Virus record (IMG/VR): IMGVR_UViG_3300034102_000864 | Location: 1 to 64,000 of that record | Strand: one strand, 5' to 3' | DNA length: 64,000 bases | DNA from: a virus | Part shown: positions 19,529 to 29,182 of the stretch, in pieces | How positions within the stretch are numbered: the stretch's first letter is position 1 | Layout: each line of letters starts with the position of its first letter | The notes under the pieces: model-generated | Database searches by the model: none | The model's input: only the letters and a program-made list of their open reading frames with translations | Told to the model about the DNA's origin: nothing | Position numbers and translations under genes: made by a program

Positions 19529-21043
19529 ATGGCAAACCTATTTGGCACAGGCATAAACCAAATTCCAACAAATGGAATGTTGGGGAACCTTGCGTTCCAG
19601 GATAAGGCATATGTAAGTGTTGATAAGGTTGGTATAGGTTCTACATTTGTTGATAGTGGAACAGTAGGGCAGATATTACAGGTTTATGGTGGTGGTGCTT
19701 ATATTGATGGTAGTGTTGGAGTAGGAACCACAAATCCAACAGTAAAATTGGATGTAGTTGGTGGTGCTAAGTTTACTGGTGTTGTAACAGCATCAAGTTT
19801 TATCGGTAATGCTTCAAGTGCATCATATGCTACAACCGCTGGTATAGCAACTTACTCCACTACAGCAGGGATATCTACTTATGCAACCACTGCTGGTATT
19901 GCAACTTATGCAACCTCAAGTGGAATAGCAACTTATGCTACAACAGCAGGAGTATCCACAAGTGTCATAGGTGGTATAGGTTCAATTACACAACTTCAAG
20001 TAACTGGAATCTCAACCTTTACTAACGGACCAGTATTAATTGGAACGGCAACCTCAACAGGAACAGCATCACAAAGACTTCAAGTTACTGGTGGTGCTTA
20101 TGTTTCTGATAATGTTGGTATAGGAACCACAAATCCACAAACAAAACTTGAAGTTAATGGTATTATTGGATTTACTGGAATTACTGATCCATTTTCTGAA
20201 TTTAGAAATAATATAAGAATAGGTGATAGTAGTACAGGTTCTAATTTAACTCCAGGATCTCCATCGAATTTCAGTGGTCTTGATAATATCCTTATTGGTC
20301 GTTCTGCTGGTACTGCTACTACTTCTGGATCTAAAAATATTTTTATAGGTCGTCTTGCTGGTCTTAGTAATACTAATGGGGACGTAAATATTTTTATTGG
20401 AGACGGTGCTGGACAATACAATACATCTGGAGTTGGTAATATTTTCCTAGGACAAACATCTGGTTCTAGTAATACTTCTGGAGGTATAAATAATTTTATT
20501 GGATATGATGCAGGTCTAGGAAATATAAGTGGAAGTGAAAATAACTTCTTTGGTAGAGGTGCTGGATATTATAATACCACAGGAGATTATAATAATTTTA
20601 TTGGTCAATATTCTGCAGAAAATAATACTACTGGTTCTCAAAATAATTTCTTTGGAAGGTTTTCCGGATTTAATAATATTAGTGGATCCAAAAATACCTT
20701 TATAGGAAATTATACTGGCATATCAACAGCAGCGTCCAACAAAGTTATTATTGGTTTAGGTTTTAATTATTCATATCCTTTTGATTCCCCAAGTACCACT
20801 AAAGATACTCAATTTGCTGTAGGTGTAAGAACAGATTCTAATGCATCTAGATACTGGTTAGTTGGTGATGAGAACTTTAATGTTGGTATAGGAACTATAT
20901 CACCATCATTCAAGGCAGACATTGCAGGTGACGCAAGAGTAACTTCCACAAACAAAATGAGATTCGGTGGAACCGCAGGAACCACAAACTTCTATATACA
21001 GTACAACTCAACTACAAATAGTTTGGATTTTGTAGCAGGATAA
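19529..21043 (+). CDS. Tail-fibre-like protein with YadA-like 17-residue repeats (504 aa)
   Basis: The first half uses shared fibre modules (VGVGTTNPTVKLDVVG, five 9-residue YATTAGI(A/S)T repeats, TASQRLQVTGGAYVS). Residues about 250-400 are eight-plus 17-residue units of the form N(N/I)FIG..AG..NTSG.., the left-handed parallel beta-roll pattern of trimeric autotransporter (YadA-like) heads. The C-terminus is a short unique tip. A trimeric fibre with a beta-roll head is inferred. A small conserved gene follows 4 bases downstream. Confidence 0.8.
   Translation: MANLFGTGINQIPTNGMLGNLAFQDKAYVSVDKVGIGSTFVDSGTVGQILQVYGGGAYIDGSVGVGTTNPTVKLDVVGGAKFTGVVTASSFIGNASSASYATTAGIATYSTTAGISTYATTAGIATYATSSGIATYATTAGVSTSVIGGIGSITQLQVTGISTFTNGPVLIGTATSTGTASQRLQVTGGAYVSDNVGIGTTNPQTKLEVNGIIGFTGITDPFSEFRNNIRIGDSSTGSNLTPGSPSNFSGLDNILIGRSAGTATTSGSKNIFIGRLAGLSNTNGDVNIFIGDGAGQYNTSGVGNIFLGQTSGSSNTSGGINNFIGYDAGLGNISGSENNFFGRGAGYYNTTGDYNNFIGQYSAENNTTGSQNNFFGRFSGFNNISGSKNTFIGNYTGISTAASNKVIIGLGFNYSYPFDSPSTTKDTQFAVGVRTDSNASRYWLVGDENFNVGIGTISPSFKADIAGDARVTSTNKMRFGGTAGTTNFYIQYNSTTNSLDFVAG
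19826..19960 (+). repeat. Five 27-bp (9-aa) tandem repeats
   Basis: Five consecutive units encoding variants of YATTAGIAT (Y(A/S)T(T/S)(A/S)G(I/V)(A/S)T). A single copy-like motif recurs in the 1938-aa fibre near 6790-6840 and in the 1361-aa fibre near 13560-13600. Confidence 0.8.
20281..20732 (+). repeat. 51-bp (17-aa) YadA-like beta-roll repeats
   Basis: Eight full units and a partial one, consensus NIFIG..AG..NTSG.., within the 504-aa fibre. The nucleotide sequence is more diverged than the protein sequence, so this array is older than the Kelch-like arrays further right. Confidence 0.75.
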
Positions 21044-21047
21044 GATT

Positions 21048-21344
21048 ATGGGTGTTGTAGGAAGATTAGATCAATATGCATCGATGCTTGCTGGTGAGTT
21101 TGATGAGACCACAGCAAACAATCCAAGTATCACTGGACTTGGAACTTATTATGCTTCAGAGTTTTCTGAGAATGTTGGAATAACTACCACACTATCAGCA
21201 AATGTCTTTGCTCCTTATGACCCTGTATATGATGAGTTTGGTGGAACTCTATTTGGTGCAGGACAAGGAAGGTATATGAGACATAATACTGATAAGACGG
21301 TGATTGTTTATAATGAAATTGATGAAGTCACAACTATTTACTAA
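21048..21344 (+). CDS. Small conserved-type structural-operon protein (98 aa)
   Basis: ATG 4 bases after the 504-aa fibre; SD-like GGATAAG overlaps that stop. The protein begins MGVVGRLDQYASMLAGEFDE and ends in an acidic/aromatic tail. The tail strand pattern (KTVIVYNEIDEVTTIY) suggests a small mixed fold. It is co-oriented with structural genes and followed by a late promoter. Family not recognised. Confidence 0.7.
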   Translation: MGVVGRLDQYASMLAGEFDETTANNPSITGLGTYYASEFSENVGITTTLSANVFAPYDPVYDEFGGTLFGAGQGRYMRHNTDKTVIVYNEIDEVTTIY

Positions 21345-21347
21345 CAC

Positions 21348-21354
21348 ATAAATA
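21348..21354 (+). promoter_or_regulatory. Late promoter core ATAAATA
   Basis: ATAAATA 22 bases upstream of ATG 21376, in the only gap between the two structural genes. Confidence 0.6.
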
Positions 21355-21375
21355 TAACAAAGGTATTCATTAATT

Positions 21376-24300
21376 ATGGCAAGAAAGGCAATACTGGAAA
21401 CTGGATATACATTCACTCCTTCCACAAATACTATCGTCATTCCTCGTGTCATACCGAGAGAACGATTAATTCTGATTACCAATGTAACGACGAACACAGT
21501 AATTTATAATTTCTCTGACTCAAATCTAAAAGCAACTTCTTATACTGTTTCAACTTCTGGTGGTACGAATACAACCACAGTCGTATTGAATTATAGTACT
21601 GCTTCGATGAGTAGTACTGATAAACTTCAAATCATTGTAGATGAATATGATGAGAAGTTTACACCTTCAGAAGCATATGTAGACCCTGTAAATAAATTTA
21701 GAGTTTCAACTCCACAAGCACTGATTGATACTGACTTTGAATATGGTAGTCAGATTACAAAGTGGGAAAATCTTGCGATGATTAATAATCGTCCTTTTGC
21801 TTATCCTTCTTCAGTTGGCATAACTGGAATCGGCACAATTACATTACCTACTAACTCAAGAACAGTCACAGTTGTAGTTTCTGGTGGAGCTCCACCTGGA
21901 ATTGGAACAGCAATTACGGTTCAAGATACTTATCTGAATATTGCGAATGGAAACTTTATTGTAGAATCTGTTGGTGCTGGTAATACAAACTTTACTTATA
22001 CTGCAAGAGCAACAAATACAACAACAGTTACAAATATTTTTGACTCCAATAAGACTGGTATATTTTCTGGAACCACATATACAAATGCTCAGATTGGTGG
22101 AACACCAACATTCTCTTGGACTTCTGGAACTGCAATTCCTGTAACAACTACAGTTCCTCATGGTCTTGCCATTGGTAATGAGGTTTCGGTTGTCGGAACA
22201 TCGCAGGTAAATGCAAATGGTTCTTTTGTGGTTGCTACAATTACCAGTTCAACTGCATTTACTTATTATTCAACTACTGCACCAGCAGCAAACCCAACTG
22301 GTGGAAGAATCTTCGTAAGACCTCAAGGACAATTTTTGCACAGACCATTCGATGGTGGAATTATTTTCACATCAAACTCAAATGGAAACTTTGAGCAAGC
22401 AATTCGCCAAACCAGAAGATATTTTCGTTATCAATCTGGTAAAGGTATTCAAGTCAGTTCTGGTACTATTTTAAAACCAAGTTTGCAGATTGATAGTTTA
22501 ACTTCAACTGGATTGAGTATTGGAAGTACAATTAGAGTACAAACAAAAGAACAGCATAATATTCAGGCAGCAACACCAGGAACTCAAATTACACTTTCTG
22601 GTGTAAATGAATCTGGATATAATGGAACTTATACTGTAACTTCCGTAACTGGATATAATAGTTTTAATGTTACATCAACTTCTGGAATTGGTTCAACGGT
22701 TGCGTCTGGAACTTATAACTGTTCTGTTTCAAGTTGGTATGGATGTTCCAATCGTCTTGGAAGTTTTGATGCTCAAAATGGAATATTCTTTGAGTTTGAT
22801 GGGCAAACACTTTCTGCGGTTCGTAGAAGTTCTACCTATCAACTTGCAGGAAAAGTTACTGCAACAAATGGTTCAAATACTATTACTCAAACAAATGCAA
22901 CATTCCCAACAGTATTTGCAAAACAACTAAACATTGGAGATTTTATTGTTCTTCGTGGTCAGTCATATCGTGTTGTTGATATTGCAAGTGATACTTCTAT
23001 GACGATTTCTCCTTCGTATAGAGGAGCAACTGCCGATTATGTAATCATCTCAAAAACACAAGATACAAAATATCCACAATCATCTTGGAACATTGACAAG
23101 TGTGATGGTACGGGTCCTTCTGGATATAATATTGATCTTACCAAGATGCAGATGTTCTATATGGACTACTCTTGGTATGGTGCTGGATTCATTCGTTGGG
23201 GATTCAGAGGTCCAGATGGCAATGTAATTTACTGCCATAAAATACCAAATAATAATGTCAATACAGAAGCATATATGCGTTCTGGAAACTTACCAGCACG
23301 ATATGAATCTGAAAGTCTTCCACCAACAACCAAAATTACTAGAAGTGTGGGAGCATCCGATACATTTGTTGGTATTGCAAGCACTGCAGGATTCCCAACT
23401 GCTGGTACAATCGTTGTTCGTAATGCAAATACTTATGAGTATATGAATTATGCTGGTATTGGAACAACTGCATTTACTGGGGTCACAAGAGCAAGGTCTG
23501 GCAGTACTTCTCTTGCACTTACGGTTGCCTCTGGATCTAATGTGGCAACTGCAACCACCACAAACCTACAAGTAGGTCAGAGAGTGATTGGTGGATTCCC
23601 AGAAGGAACCTACGTCAGTGCAATTGGTGTTGGAAATATTACATTAAGTCAGGCAGCAACCACAGCAAACCCAACAGTAATTATTCCCCCAATGGGAGCA
23701 TCATCGGGTCAATCATTTACTTTCTCTGCTACGGACCCAGTTGCTGTTGAACTTGCATTCCCAACTTATGGACCTTCTATTTCTCACTGGGGAACTAGTG
23801 TGATTATGGATGGTCGTTATGATGATGATAAATCTTTGGTCTTTACTTACGGTCAAAGAACTGCTACTACTATTTCTCCTGGTGCAACACGGGCACTACT
23901 TGCAATTCGTGTTGCACCATCAGTAGACAATGGAGTTGCCGCAGCATTTGGACAAAGAGAATTAATCAATAGAATGCAATTAGTTCTTCGAAATCTGGGA
24001 ATCTCAATTCGTGGTAGTACAACATCAAACATTCTTGTACAAGCACTCTTAAATGCGACTCCATCAACCACAAATACTTGGACGAATGCTATTGGTAATG
24101 CTACGGGACAACAAAATTCCAGTTTGGCACAAATTGTCGATTATGCTGGTGGTTCAACTACAGTAACAGGTGGTGAAGTTACTGCAGGTCTATTCTCTTC
24201 TGGTACTAGCACACTTGATTTAAGTTCTGTAAGAGACTTGGGTAATTGTATTCTTGGTGGAGGTGGTGCTACTTCAAATAGTGGAATATATCCAGACGGT

Positions 24301-24393
24301 CCAGATACATTAACAATTACTGTAACTAATATTGCTGCCACTGGTGATGTCAATGTAACTGCAAGAATTTCTTGGACGGAGGCACAAGCATAA
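21376..24393 (+). CDS. Large virion structural protein (1005 aa)
   Basis: Begins MARKAILETGYTFTPSTNTIVIP, with a regular beta-rich N-terminal domain. Residues about 255-310 and 370-435 contain PHGLAIGNEVSVVG and QHNI..PGTQITLSG units, a small recurrent structural domain of the form PH.L..G..V also found in the proteins at 61337 and 1. The central part (RYFRYQSGKGIQVSSG, SSWYGCSNRLGSFD, FYMDYSWYGAGFIRWGFRG) is rich in aromatics, suggesting a globular domain. The C-terminal part is a long beta region. Probably a large baseplate-peripheral or tail-fibre structural protein; no enzyme motif is seen. Confidence 0.8.
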   Translation: MARKAILETGYTFTPSTNTIVIPRVIPRERLILITNVTTNTVIYNFSDSNLKATSYTVSTSGGTNTTTVVLNYSTASMSSTDKLQIIVDEYDEKFTPSEAYVDPVNKFRVSTPQALIDTDFEYGSQITKWENLAMINNRPFAYPSSVGITGIGTITLPTNSRTVTVVVSGGAPPGIGTAITVQDTYLNIANGNFIVESVGAGNTNFTYTARATNTTTVTNIFDSNKTGIFSGTTYTNAQIGGTPTFSWTSGTAIPVTTTVPHGLAIGNEVSVVGTSQVNANGSFVVATITSSTAFTYYSTTAPAANPTGGRIFVRPQGQFLHRPFDGGIIFTSNSNGNFEQAIRQTRRYFRYQSGKGIQVSSGTILKPSLQIDSLTSTGLSIGSTIRVQTKEQHNIQAATPGTQITLSGVNESGYNGTYTVTSVTGYNSFNVTSTSGIGSTVASGTYNCSVSSWYGCSNRLGSFDAQNGIFFEFDGQTLSAVRRSSTYQLAGKVTATNGSNTITQTNATFPTVFAKQLNIGDFIVLRGQSYRVVDIASDTSMTISPSYRGATADYVIISKTQDTKYPQSSWNIDKCDGTGPSGYNIDLTKMQMFYMDYSWYGAGFIRWGFRGPDGNVIYCHKIPNNNVNTEAYMRSGNLPARYESESLPPTTKITRSVGASDTFVGIASTAGFPTAGTIVVRNANTYEYMNYAGIGTTAFTGVTRARSGSTSLALTVASGSNVATATTTNLQVGQRVIGGFPEGTYVSAIGVGNITLSQAATTANPTVIIPPMGASSGQSFTFSATDPVAVELAFPTYGPSISHWGTSVIMDGRYDDDKSLVFTYGQRTATTISPGATRALLAIRVAPSVDNGVAAAFGQRELINRMQLVLRNLGISIRGSTTSNILVQALLNATPSTTNTWTNAIGNATGQQNSSLAQIVDYAGGSTTVTGGEVTAGLFSSGTSTLDLSSVRDLGNCILGGGGATSNSGIYPDGPDTLTITVTNIAATGDVNVTARISWTEAQA

Positions 24394-24396
24394 GAA

Positions 24397-26013
24397 ATGG
24401 CTAAACTTAAATCTGGTACAAGGATTTACGGAACAGCGACAATTGATACTAGTGTTGTAGTAGGTTCTGCCGTAACATTAAGTTCTTCCGGAATTTTGAT
24501 TGGTTCTGCAACATCAACGGGAACCGCATCACAACCATTACAAGTTACTGGTGGTGCTTATGTTTCTGGTAATCTTGGTATAGGAATCACAAATCCATCA
24601 CAATCTTTACACGTTCAAGGTAATGCTAGAGTTACTGGTGCTGTTTATGATTCAACAAACTCACCAGGAACATCAGGTCAGGTCCTCCAATCAACAGTAA
24701 CGGGAACCCAATGGACTACTGCAGCAGCAGGTGGTGGTGGATCTGGTAAGTTTGATACATCAATTGATAATGTTGTTTACGTTCAACCAACAGGAACATT
24801 GGATATTGTTGGAGTTGGTACAACAACCACACAAATCACAACACTTCCTGCTGGTTCGAATAAGTATTTGGTCCATTCAATTCACGTTACTAATATATCC
24901 AACGGTGATGCTGAAATTACTTCTGGGTTTGTAATGAATGCAAGAAAAGTTCCCGCAACAATTGTTTCTGGTGGTGGAATTGGAGTTGCAGCTGCTGGTA
25001 TTCATACCATTAGAGTTAGTGTGGCAAGCAGTATTAGAATTGGTATGGCTGTAACTGGACAAGGAAATATTGGAGAGACAATAGGTATTGGTTCAACTGC
25101 AGGATTCCAGTATAACACATATGTAACAAGTGTAGATGGAAACCTAATTACATTAAGTAAACCAATTGCAGGTGCTGCTGTATCTGGTACTGCTTGGTTT
25201 TCACCAGTTTCTAAAGTTTCATCTCGTCTTCCAGTTCCTGTTGGTTCTGCAGTTGAACTTTTAAAACAACCGATGGTTTTGGATGCATTGGATAGTATTG
25301 TGCTACAATCTACTGGTGCTGGCACTGGTGTCGGTACAACTTCAACTGCTGTATTCACACAAACAGCAAACTCAAATATTGTATCTTGCACTGTTGGTTC
25401 TGCGATTACAAACTTCATTTATGCAGGTCAATTAGTTCAAGGTATAGGAACCAATACTGGCATTCAAACAAATACATTTATTGGTGTTGGTTATACTCCA
25501 GGATCAAACTTAGTTCCACTTACAAGACCAGCAACATCTACATTAGCATCACAAACACTTTCATTCACTGATGTTATAACACCACAAGATGGTGCATTAC
25601 AAGCAACAATTGTCTATCAATCTTCTACAGACACTTCATATTTAAATGGAACTGGTACTGTTGTTGGTATTGTAACATTAGCATCACAGGCAGTTTCAGG
25701 AGTTACTTCAACAACTCCATTCCCTTATTATGGAACTGGAAACCTTTATCCTTCTACTGTTCAGTCTATTCGAGTTTCAAATATATCTGATGGTTCTATC
25801 TATCCTGGTGGAGATTATCCTGTCTCTGTAGGTATTGGTAATAGTGATACAGTATTCTCCTGGTTGGCATATAATATGGTGATTCCAAGAAACTCTTCAA
25901 TTGAACTTTGTGAGGCACCAAAGAGATTGGGGATTGGACAGTCAATCTTTGCATTATCAAACACAGTTGGAGTTATCGAAATACAGGTCGCAGGAAAACA
26001 AAAAACAACATAA
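24397..26013 (+). CDS. Fibre-like protein with shared N-terminal module (538 aa)
   Basis: Residues about 30-110 (TASQPLQVTGGAYVSGN, LHVQGNARVTGAVYD, GTSGQVLQSTVTGTQW) are nearly identical to a block of the 1361-aa fibre, including at DNA level. The remainder is a distinct beta-rich C-terminal region (VHSIHVTNISNGDAEIT, NSSIELCEAPKRLGIGQS). The latter resembles small-domain structural proteins that sit at fibre joints. The gene begins 4 bases after the 1005-aa protein and is followed directly by a glycosyltransferase. Confidence 0.75.
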   Translation: MAKLKSGTRIYGTATIDTSVVVGSAVTLSSSGILIGSATSTGTASQPLQVTGGAYVSGNLGIGITNPSQSLHVQGNARVTGAVYDSTNSPGTSGQVLQSTVTGTQWTTAAAGGGGSGKFDTSIDNVVYVQPTGTLDIVGVGTTTTQITTLPAGSNKYLVHSIHVTNISNGDAEITSGFVMNARKVPATIVSGGGIGVAAAGIHTIRVSVASSIRIGMAVTGQGNIGETIGIGSTAGFQYNTYVTSVDGNLITLSKPIAGAAVSGTAWFSPVSKVSSRLPVPVGSAVELLKQPMVLDALDSIVLQSTGAGTGVGTTSTAVFTQTANSNIVSCTVGSAITNFIYAGQLVQGIGTNTGIQTNTFIGVGYTPGSNLVPLTRPATSTLASQTLSFTDVITPQDGALQATIVYQSSTDTSYLNGTGTVVGIVTLASQAVSGVTSTTPFPYYGTGNLYPSTVQSIRVSNISDGSIYPGGDYPVSVGIGNSDTVFSWLAYNMVIPRNSSIELCEAPKRLGIGQSIFALSNTVGVIEIQVAGKQKTT

Positions 26014-26016
26014 TTT

Positions 26017-26670
26017 ATGAGTATTCTTATATCATTACCTTGTTATGGTGGATTAGTGAATGAAAAAACCACAACATCACTGTTTAATCTTGGTAAACTT
26101 TTAGTTCGCAATAATATAGATCACGGCATAATGACTGTCGCAAATGAGTCTTTGATTACTCACGGACGGTCAAGAATTGCTAATTTCTTTATGAATAATA
26201 CTGAGTTTGAGTATCTGTTCTGTCTGGATGCTGATGTTGCCTTTTCGCCAGAAGATATGTTGAAGTTATATTCGTATCAAAAACCAATCGTGTCTGCATC
26301 ATATCCTATGAAGACACTACCAATACGACACTGTTATGAACTTTATAATCCTGTAAAGTTATGTGGAAATCTTGTGAAGATTGGTGGAATTGGTATGGGA
26401 TTTGTATTAATTCATAGAAGTGTCTTTGAGAAACTAAATAATCATTATAGTGAATTAAAGTATTTTCCGGGATTGAATAATTCAAACTATCCAATTACTG
26501 AAAAAGAATATCATAATTCATATCACTACTTTGCAGAAATGAATAAGGAAGGAAAATACTTGGGAGAAGATATGAGTTTCTTTCATCGTGTCAGTGATAT
26601 TGGTTATGATGTTTGGTTGGATACAAGTATAGAATTACAGCACATCGGTTCTCACGTATTCGGTAAGTAA
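26017..26670 (+). CDS. GT-A fold glycosyltransferase-like protein (217 aa)
   Basis: Starts MSILISLPCYGGLVNEKTT and contains GRSRIANFF followed by FLFCLDADV-like metal-binding DxD (LDADVAF, residues about 74-80). That layout is typical of GT-A glycosyltransferases with a nucleotide-sugar binding N-terminal half. GGIGMGFVLIHRSVFEKL and LGEDMSFFHRVSDIGYDVWLD further on match acceptor-side elements in such enzymes. The predicted reaction is transfer of a sugar from a nucleotide sugar; the acceptor is unknown. It sits 2 bases upstream of the first Kelch-like propeller gene and opens the modification island, so a virion-protein acceptor is a reasonable inference. Modification of phage DNA or host envelope remains possible. 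Confidence 0.8.
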   Translation: MSILISLPCYGGLVNEKTTTSLFNLGKLLVRNNIDHGIMTVANESLITHGRSRIANFFMNNTEFEYLFCLDADVAFSPEDMLKLYSYQKPIVSASYPMKTLPIRHCYELYNPVKLCGNLVKIGGIGMGFVLIHRSVFEKLNNHYSELKYFPGLNNSNYPITEKEYHNSYHYFAEMNKEGKYLGEDMSFFHRVSDIGYDVWLDTSIELQHIGSHVFGK

Positions 26671-26671
26671 A

Positions 26672-28546
26672 ATGGCAATTGGAGTATTTGGTCTACAAGT
26701 TGCTTACAGATTAAAGAGACTTGAGGTGATGAGTGTTGATGATACTCACGGATGGTTTGGTGGTGGTTTTCCAGCACTATTAACAGTAGACCGTATAGAT
26801 TTTTCTAATGATACTGGAACTACAAACATTAGAGGTTCATTAAGTGTAGGAAGAAGTGCTGCGGGAGCAACAGGAAACTCTAACTATGGTTGGTTTGGTG
26901 GTGGTAATTCTCCAGGAGTATTATCATCAGTAGATAGAGTAGATTTTTCCAATGATTCTCCAGCAGTATCAGTAAGAGGTCCATTAAGTTTAGCAAGAGA
27001 TGGAGTATCAGCAACAGGAAACTCTAACTATGGTTGGTTTGGTGGTGGATTTGGTGTAAGTAGTAGATCAATTGTAGACCGTATAGATTTCTCTAATGAT
27101 TCTTCCACGGCATCACCAAGAGGTCCATTAAGTTCATCAAGATATAGTGGAGCGTCAACAGGAAACTCTAACTATGGTTGGATTTCTGGTGGGCAAAATC
27201 CAACACTATTTTCAACAGTAGACCGTATAGATTTTGCAAATGATTCTTCAACGGCATCACCAAGAAGTCCATTGAGTTCAGCAAGAAGTTCTTTATCAGC
27301 AACAGGAAACTCTAATTATGGTTGGTTTGGCGGTGGTACTACTCCAGGACCAGTAGTAGCAACAGTAGACCGTATAGATTTCTCAAATGATTCTGTATCA
27401 GTATCAGTAAGGGGTTCATTATTTACGGCAAGATATGGTTTAGCAGCAACAGGAAACTCTAACTATGGTTGGTTCGGTGGTGGTTCTATTAGTGGACCAG
27501 GAGTATCAACAGTAGACCGTATAGATTTCTCTAATGATTCAGTATCAGCATCACCAAGAGGACCATTAAGTTTAGCAAGACAAGGTTTAGCATCAACATC
27601 GGGACAAGCAAAAGGACCAGCAATCAAACTGCAAAAAGCAGGGAATTATGGTTGGTTTGGTGGTGGTGGACCATCACTTGCGGGGGGTGCAACTGCAACA
27701 GTAGATCGTATAGATTTTTCTAATGATTTGGCAACAGCATCACCAAGAGGTTCATTAAGTAAAACAAAATCTCAAATATCAGCAACAGGAAATTCTAACT
27801 ATGGTTGGTTTGGTAGTGGTATTACTACACCACCAACACCAGCAACAGTATCAACAGTAGACCGTATAGATTTTTCTAATGATTTGGCAACAGCATCAGT
27901 TAGAGGTATATTAAGTTCAACAAGATATGCTTTAGCAGCAACAGGAAACTCTAACTATGGTTGGTTTGGTGGTGGTGGTCTTAATCCGCCAATAACATCA
28001 ATAGTGGACCGTATCAATTTTTCAAATGATTTAGAAACAGCATCACCTAGAGGTTCATTAACTCAAACAAGATTTAGATTAGCAGCAACAGGAAATTCTA
28101 ACTATGGTTGGTTTGGTGGTGGTAGAGGTGGTTCTCCAATATCAACAGTAGCAACAGTAGACCGTATAGATTTTTCCAATGATTCTGCAACAGCATCACC
28201 AAGAGGTCCATTAAGTGCTGCAAGATATTCTTTAGCAGCAACAGGAAACTCTAACTATGGTTGGTTTGGTGGTGGTGCTTTTCCAGCAAAAGCAACAGTG
28301 GACCGTATAGATTTCTCTAATGATTCCACAACGACATCAGTTAGAGGTCCATTAAGTTCGGCAAGATATCATTTATCGGCAACAGGAAACTCTAATTATG
28401 GTTGGTTTGGTGCAGGTCTTTCACCAGCACAAGTATCAACAGCAGATCGTATAAACTTTTCAAATGATTCTGTGTCAGCATCAATTAGAGGATTACTTGG
28501 GACAAAAACCTTCTTCTATGGAGCAACCTCCAACAGCACCAAATAA
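26672..28546 (+). CDS. Kelch-like double propeller, paralogue A: 12 repeats, 6+6 (624 aa)
   Basis: After about 26 N-terminal residues come twelve repeats of 45-52 residues with consensus NYGWFGGG, then a variable loop, (T)VDRIDFSNDS, TASPRGPLS and AR..LAATG. The GG doublet, V.RIDF strand, R..L and terminal A/T follow the Kelch blade plan. Between repeats 6 and 7 the spacer ATGNS is replaced by a 15-residue linker (SGQAKGPAIKLQKAG), giving two groups of six, consistent with two six-bladed propellers. The loops after GGG are variable and often Pro-rich. No catalytic residues are evident; a virion adhesin role is inferred from context. Confidence 0.8.
   Translation: MAIGVFGLQVAYRLKRLEVMSVDDTHGWFGGGFPALLTVDRIDFSNDTGTTNIRGSLSVGRSAAGATGNSNYGWFGGGNSPGVLSSVDRVDFSNDSPAVSVRGPLSLARDGVSATGNSNYGWFGGGFGVSSRSIVDRIDFSNDSSTASPRGPLSSSRYSGASTGNSNYGWISGGQNPTLFSTVDRIDFANDSSTASPRSPLSSARSSLSATGNSNYGWFGGGTTPGPVVATVDRIDFSNDSVSVSVRGSLFTARYGLAATGNSNYGWFGGGSISGPGVSTVDRIDFSNDSVSASPRGPLSLARQGLASTSGQAKGPAIKLQKAGNYGWFGGGGPSLAGGATATVDRIDFSNDLATASPRGSLSKTKSQISATGNSNYGWFGSGITTPPTPATVSTVDRIDFSNDLATASVRGILSSTRYALAATGNSNYGWFGGGGLNPPITSIVDRINFSNDLETASPRGSLTQTRFRLAATGNSNYGWFGGGRGGSPISTVATVDRIDFSNDSATASPRGPLSAARYSLAATGNSNYGWFGGGAFPAKATVDRIDFSNDSTTTSVRGPLSSARYHLSATGNSNYGWFGAGLSPAQVSTADRINFSNDSVSASIRGLLGTKTFFYGATSNSTK
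26746..28510 (+). repeat. Array of twelve ~145-150 bp Kelch-like repeats (A)
   Basis: Long stretches such as AACTATGGTTGGTTTGG and GACCGTATAGATTT recur almost unchanged at DNA level in every unit and in the arrays B and C, implying ongoing recombination or gene conversion among about 36 copies. Confidence 0.85.
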
Positions 28547-28562
28547 ATAACTCAAACTACAT
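28543..28562 (+). promoter_or_regulatory. Late promoter core with shared leader element (upstream of oxygenase 1)
   Basis: ATAAATA overlapping the stop of propeller A, followed after one base by CTCAAACTACAT. The same composite, differing at one base, precedes the second oxygenase gene at 35879. Confidence 0.65.
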
Positions 28563-28570
28563 CATTTCTT

Positions 28571-29182
28571 ATGAAGCAGAATATTATTATTGTTGATAAT
28601 TTCTATGAGAATCCATATGAAGTTCGTCAATACGCATTAAATCTGGAGTATCCACAACCACAAGACGGATATACCTATCCAGGTAGAAACTCAAAAGGAA
28701 CTTTTTATAATCAAGAGATTCACGATAAGTTTGAGAATTTAATTGGAAGACATTTAGTTCCTGCTGATTGTGGTAATCATGGAGATTTTAGATTATCATT
28801 AGAAGCAGATACATTCCAACAAGACATTCATATTGACCCAATCTGGGAATGGGGTTGTGTTCTTTACATGAATCTACCGCATCAGTGTATTGATGAGGCA
28901 GGAACATCATTCTGGAAACATAAGAAACTGGGGTGGGAAAGAGTTCCAGAACAACAAGAAGCAGGTTGGTTTGGTTATACTTCTTATGATGAAATCCGTG
29001 ATGGTATTGTGTATGGTGATGGACTTGACCGTTCTAAGTGGGAGAGATACTGTTTGGCAAATATGAAGTATAATAGAGCAGTCATCTTTGACCCAAAACT
29101 CTGGCACTCACACGGAGCAAACTTTGGAGATAGTTTAGAAAATGGTAGATTAGTTCAATTGTTCTTCTTTAATAATGCATAA
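28571..29182 (+). CDS. 2-oxoglutarate/Fe(II)-dependent oxygenase-like protein, DUF6445-like (203 aa)
   Basis: The iron-binding triad is visible: H87-x-D89 in DIHIDPIWEWG and H179 in KLWHSHGANFG, with R193 in place to bind 2-oxoglutarate. The N-terminal IIIVDNFYENPYEVRQYA is typical of the DUF6445-type family. Predicted chemistry is hydroxylation of a substrate with O2 and 2-oxoglutarate; the substrate is unknown. It follows propeller A and its last 8 bases overlap the sulfotransferase, so the two are translationally linked. A role in modifying virion adhesins or a sugar is inferred from this cluster. Confidence 0.8.
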   Translation: MKQNIIIVDNFYENPYEVRQYALNLEYPQPQDGYTYPGRNSKGTFYNQEIHDKFENLIGRHLVPADCGNHGDFRLSLEADTFQQDIHIDPIWEWGCVLYMNLPHQCIDEAGTSFWKHKKLGWERVPEQQEAGWFGYTSYDEIRDGIVYGDGLDRSKWERYCLANMKYNRAVIFDPKLWHSHGANFGDSLENGRLVQLFFFNNA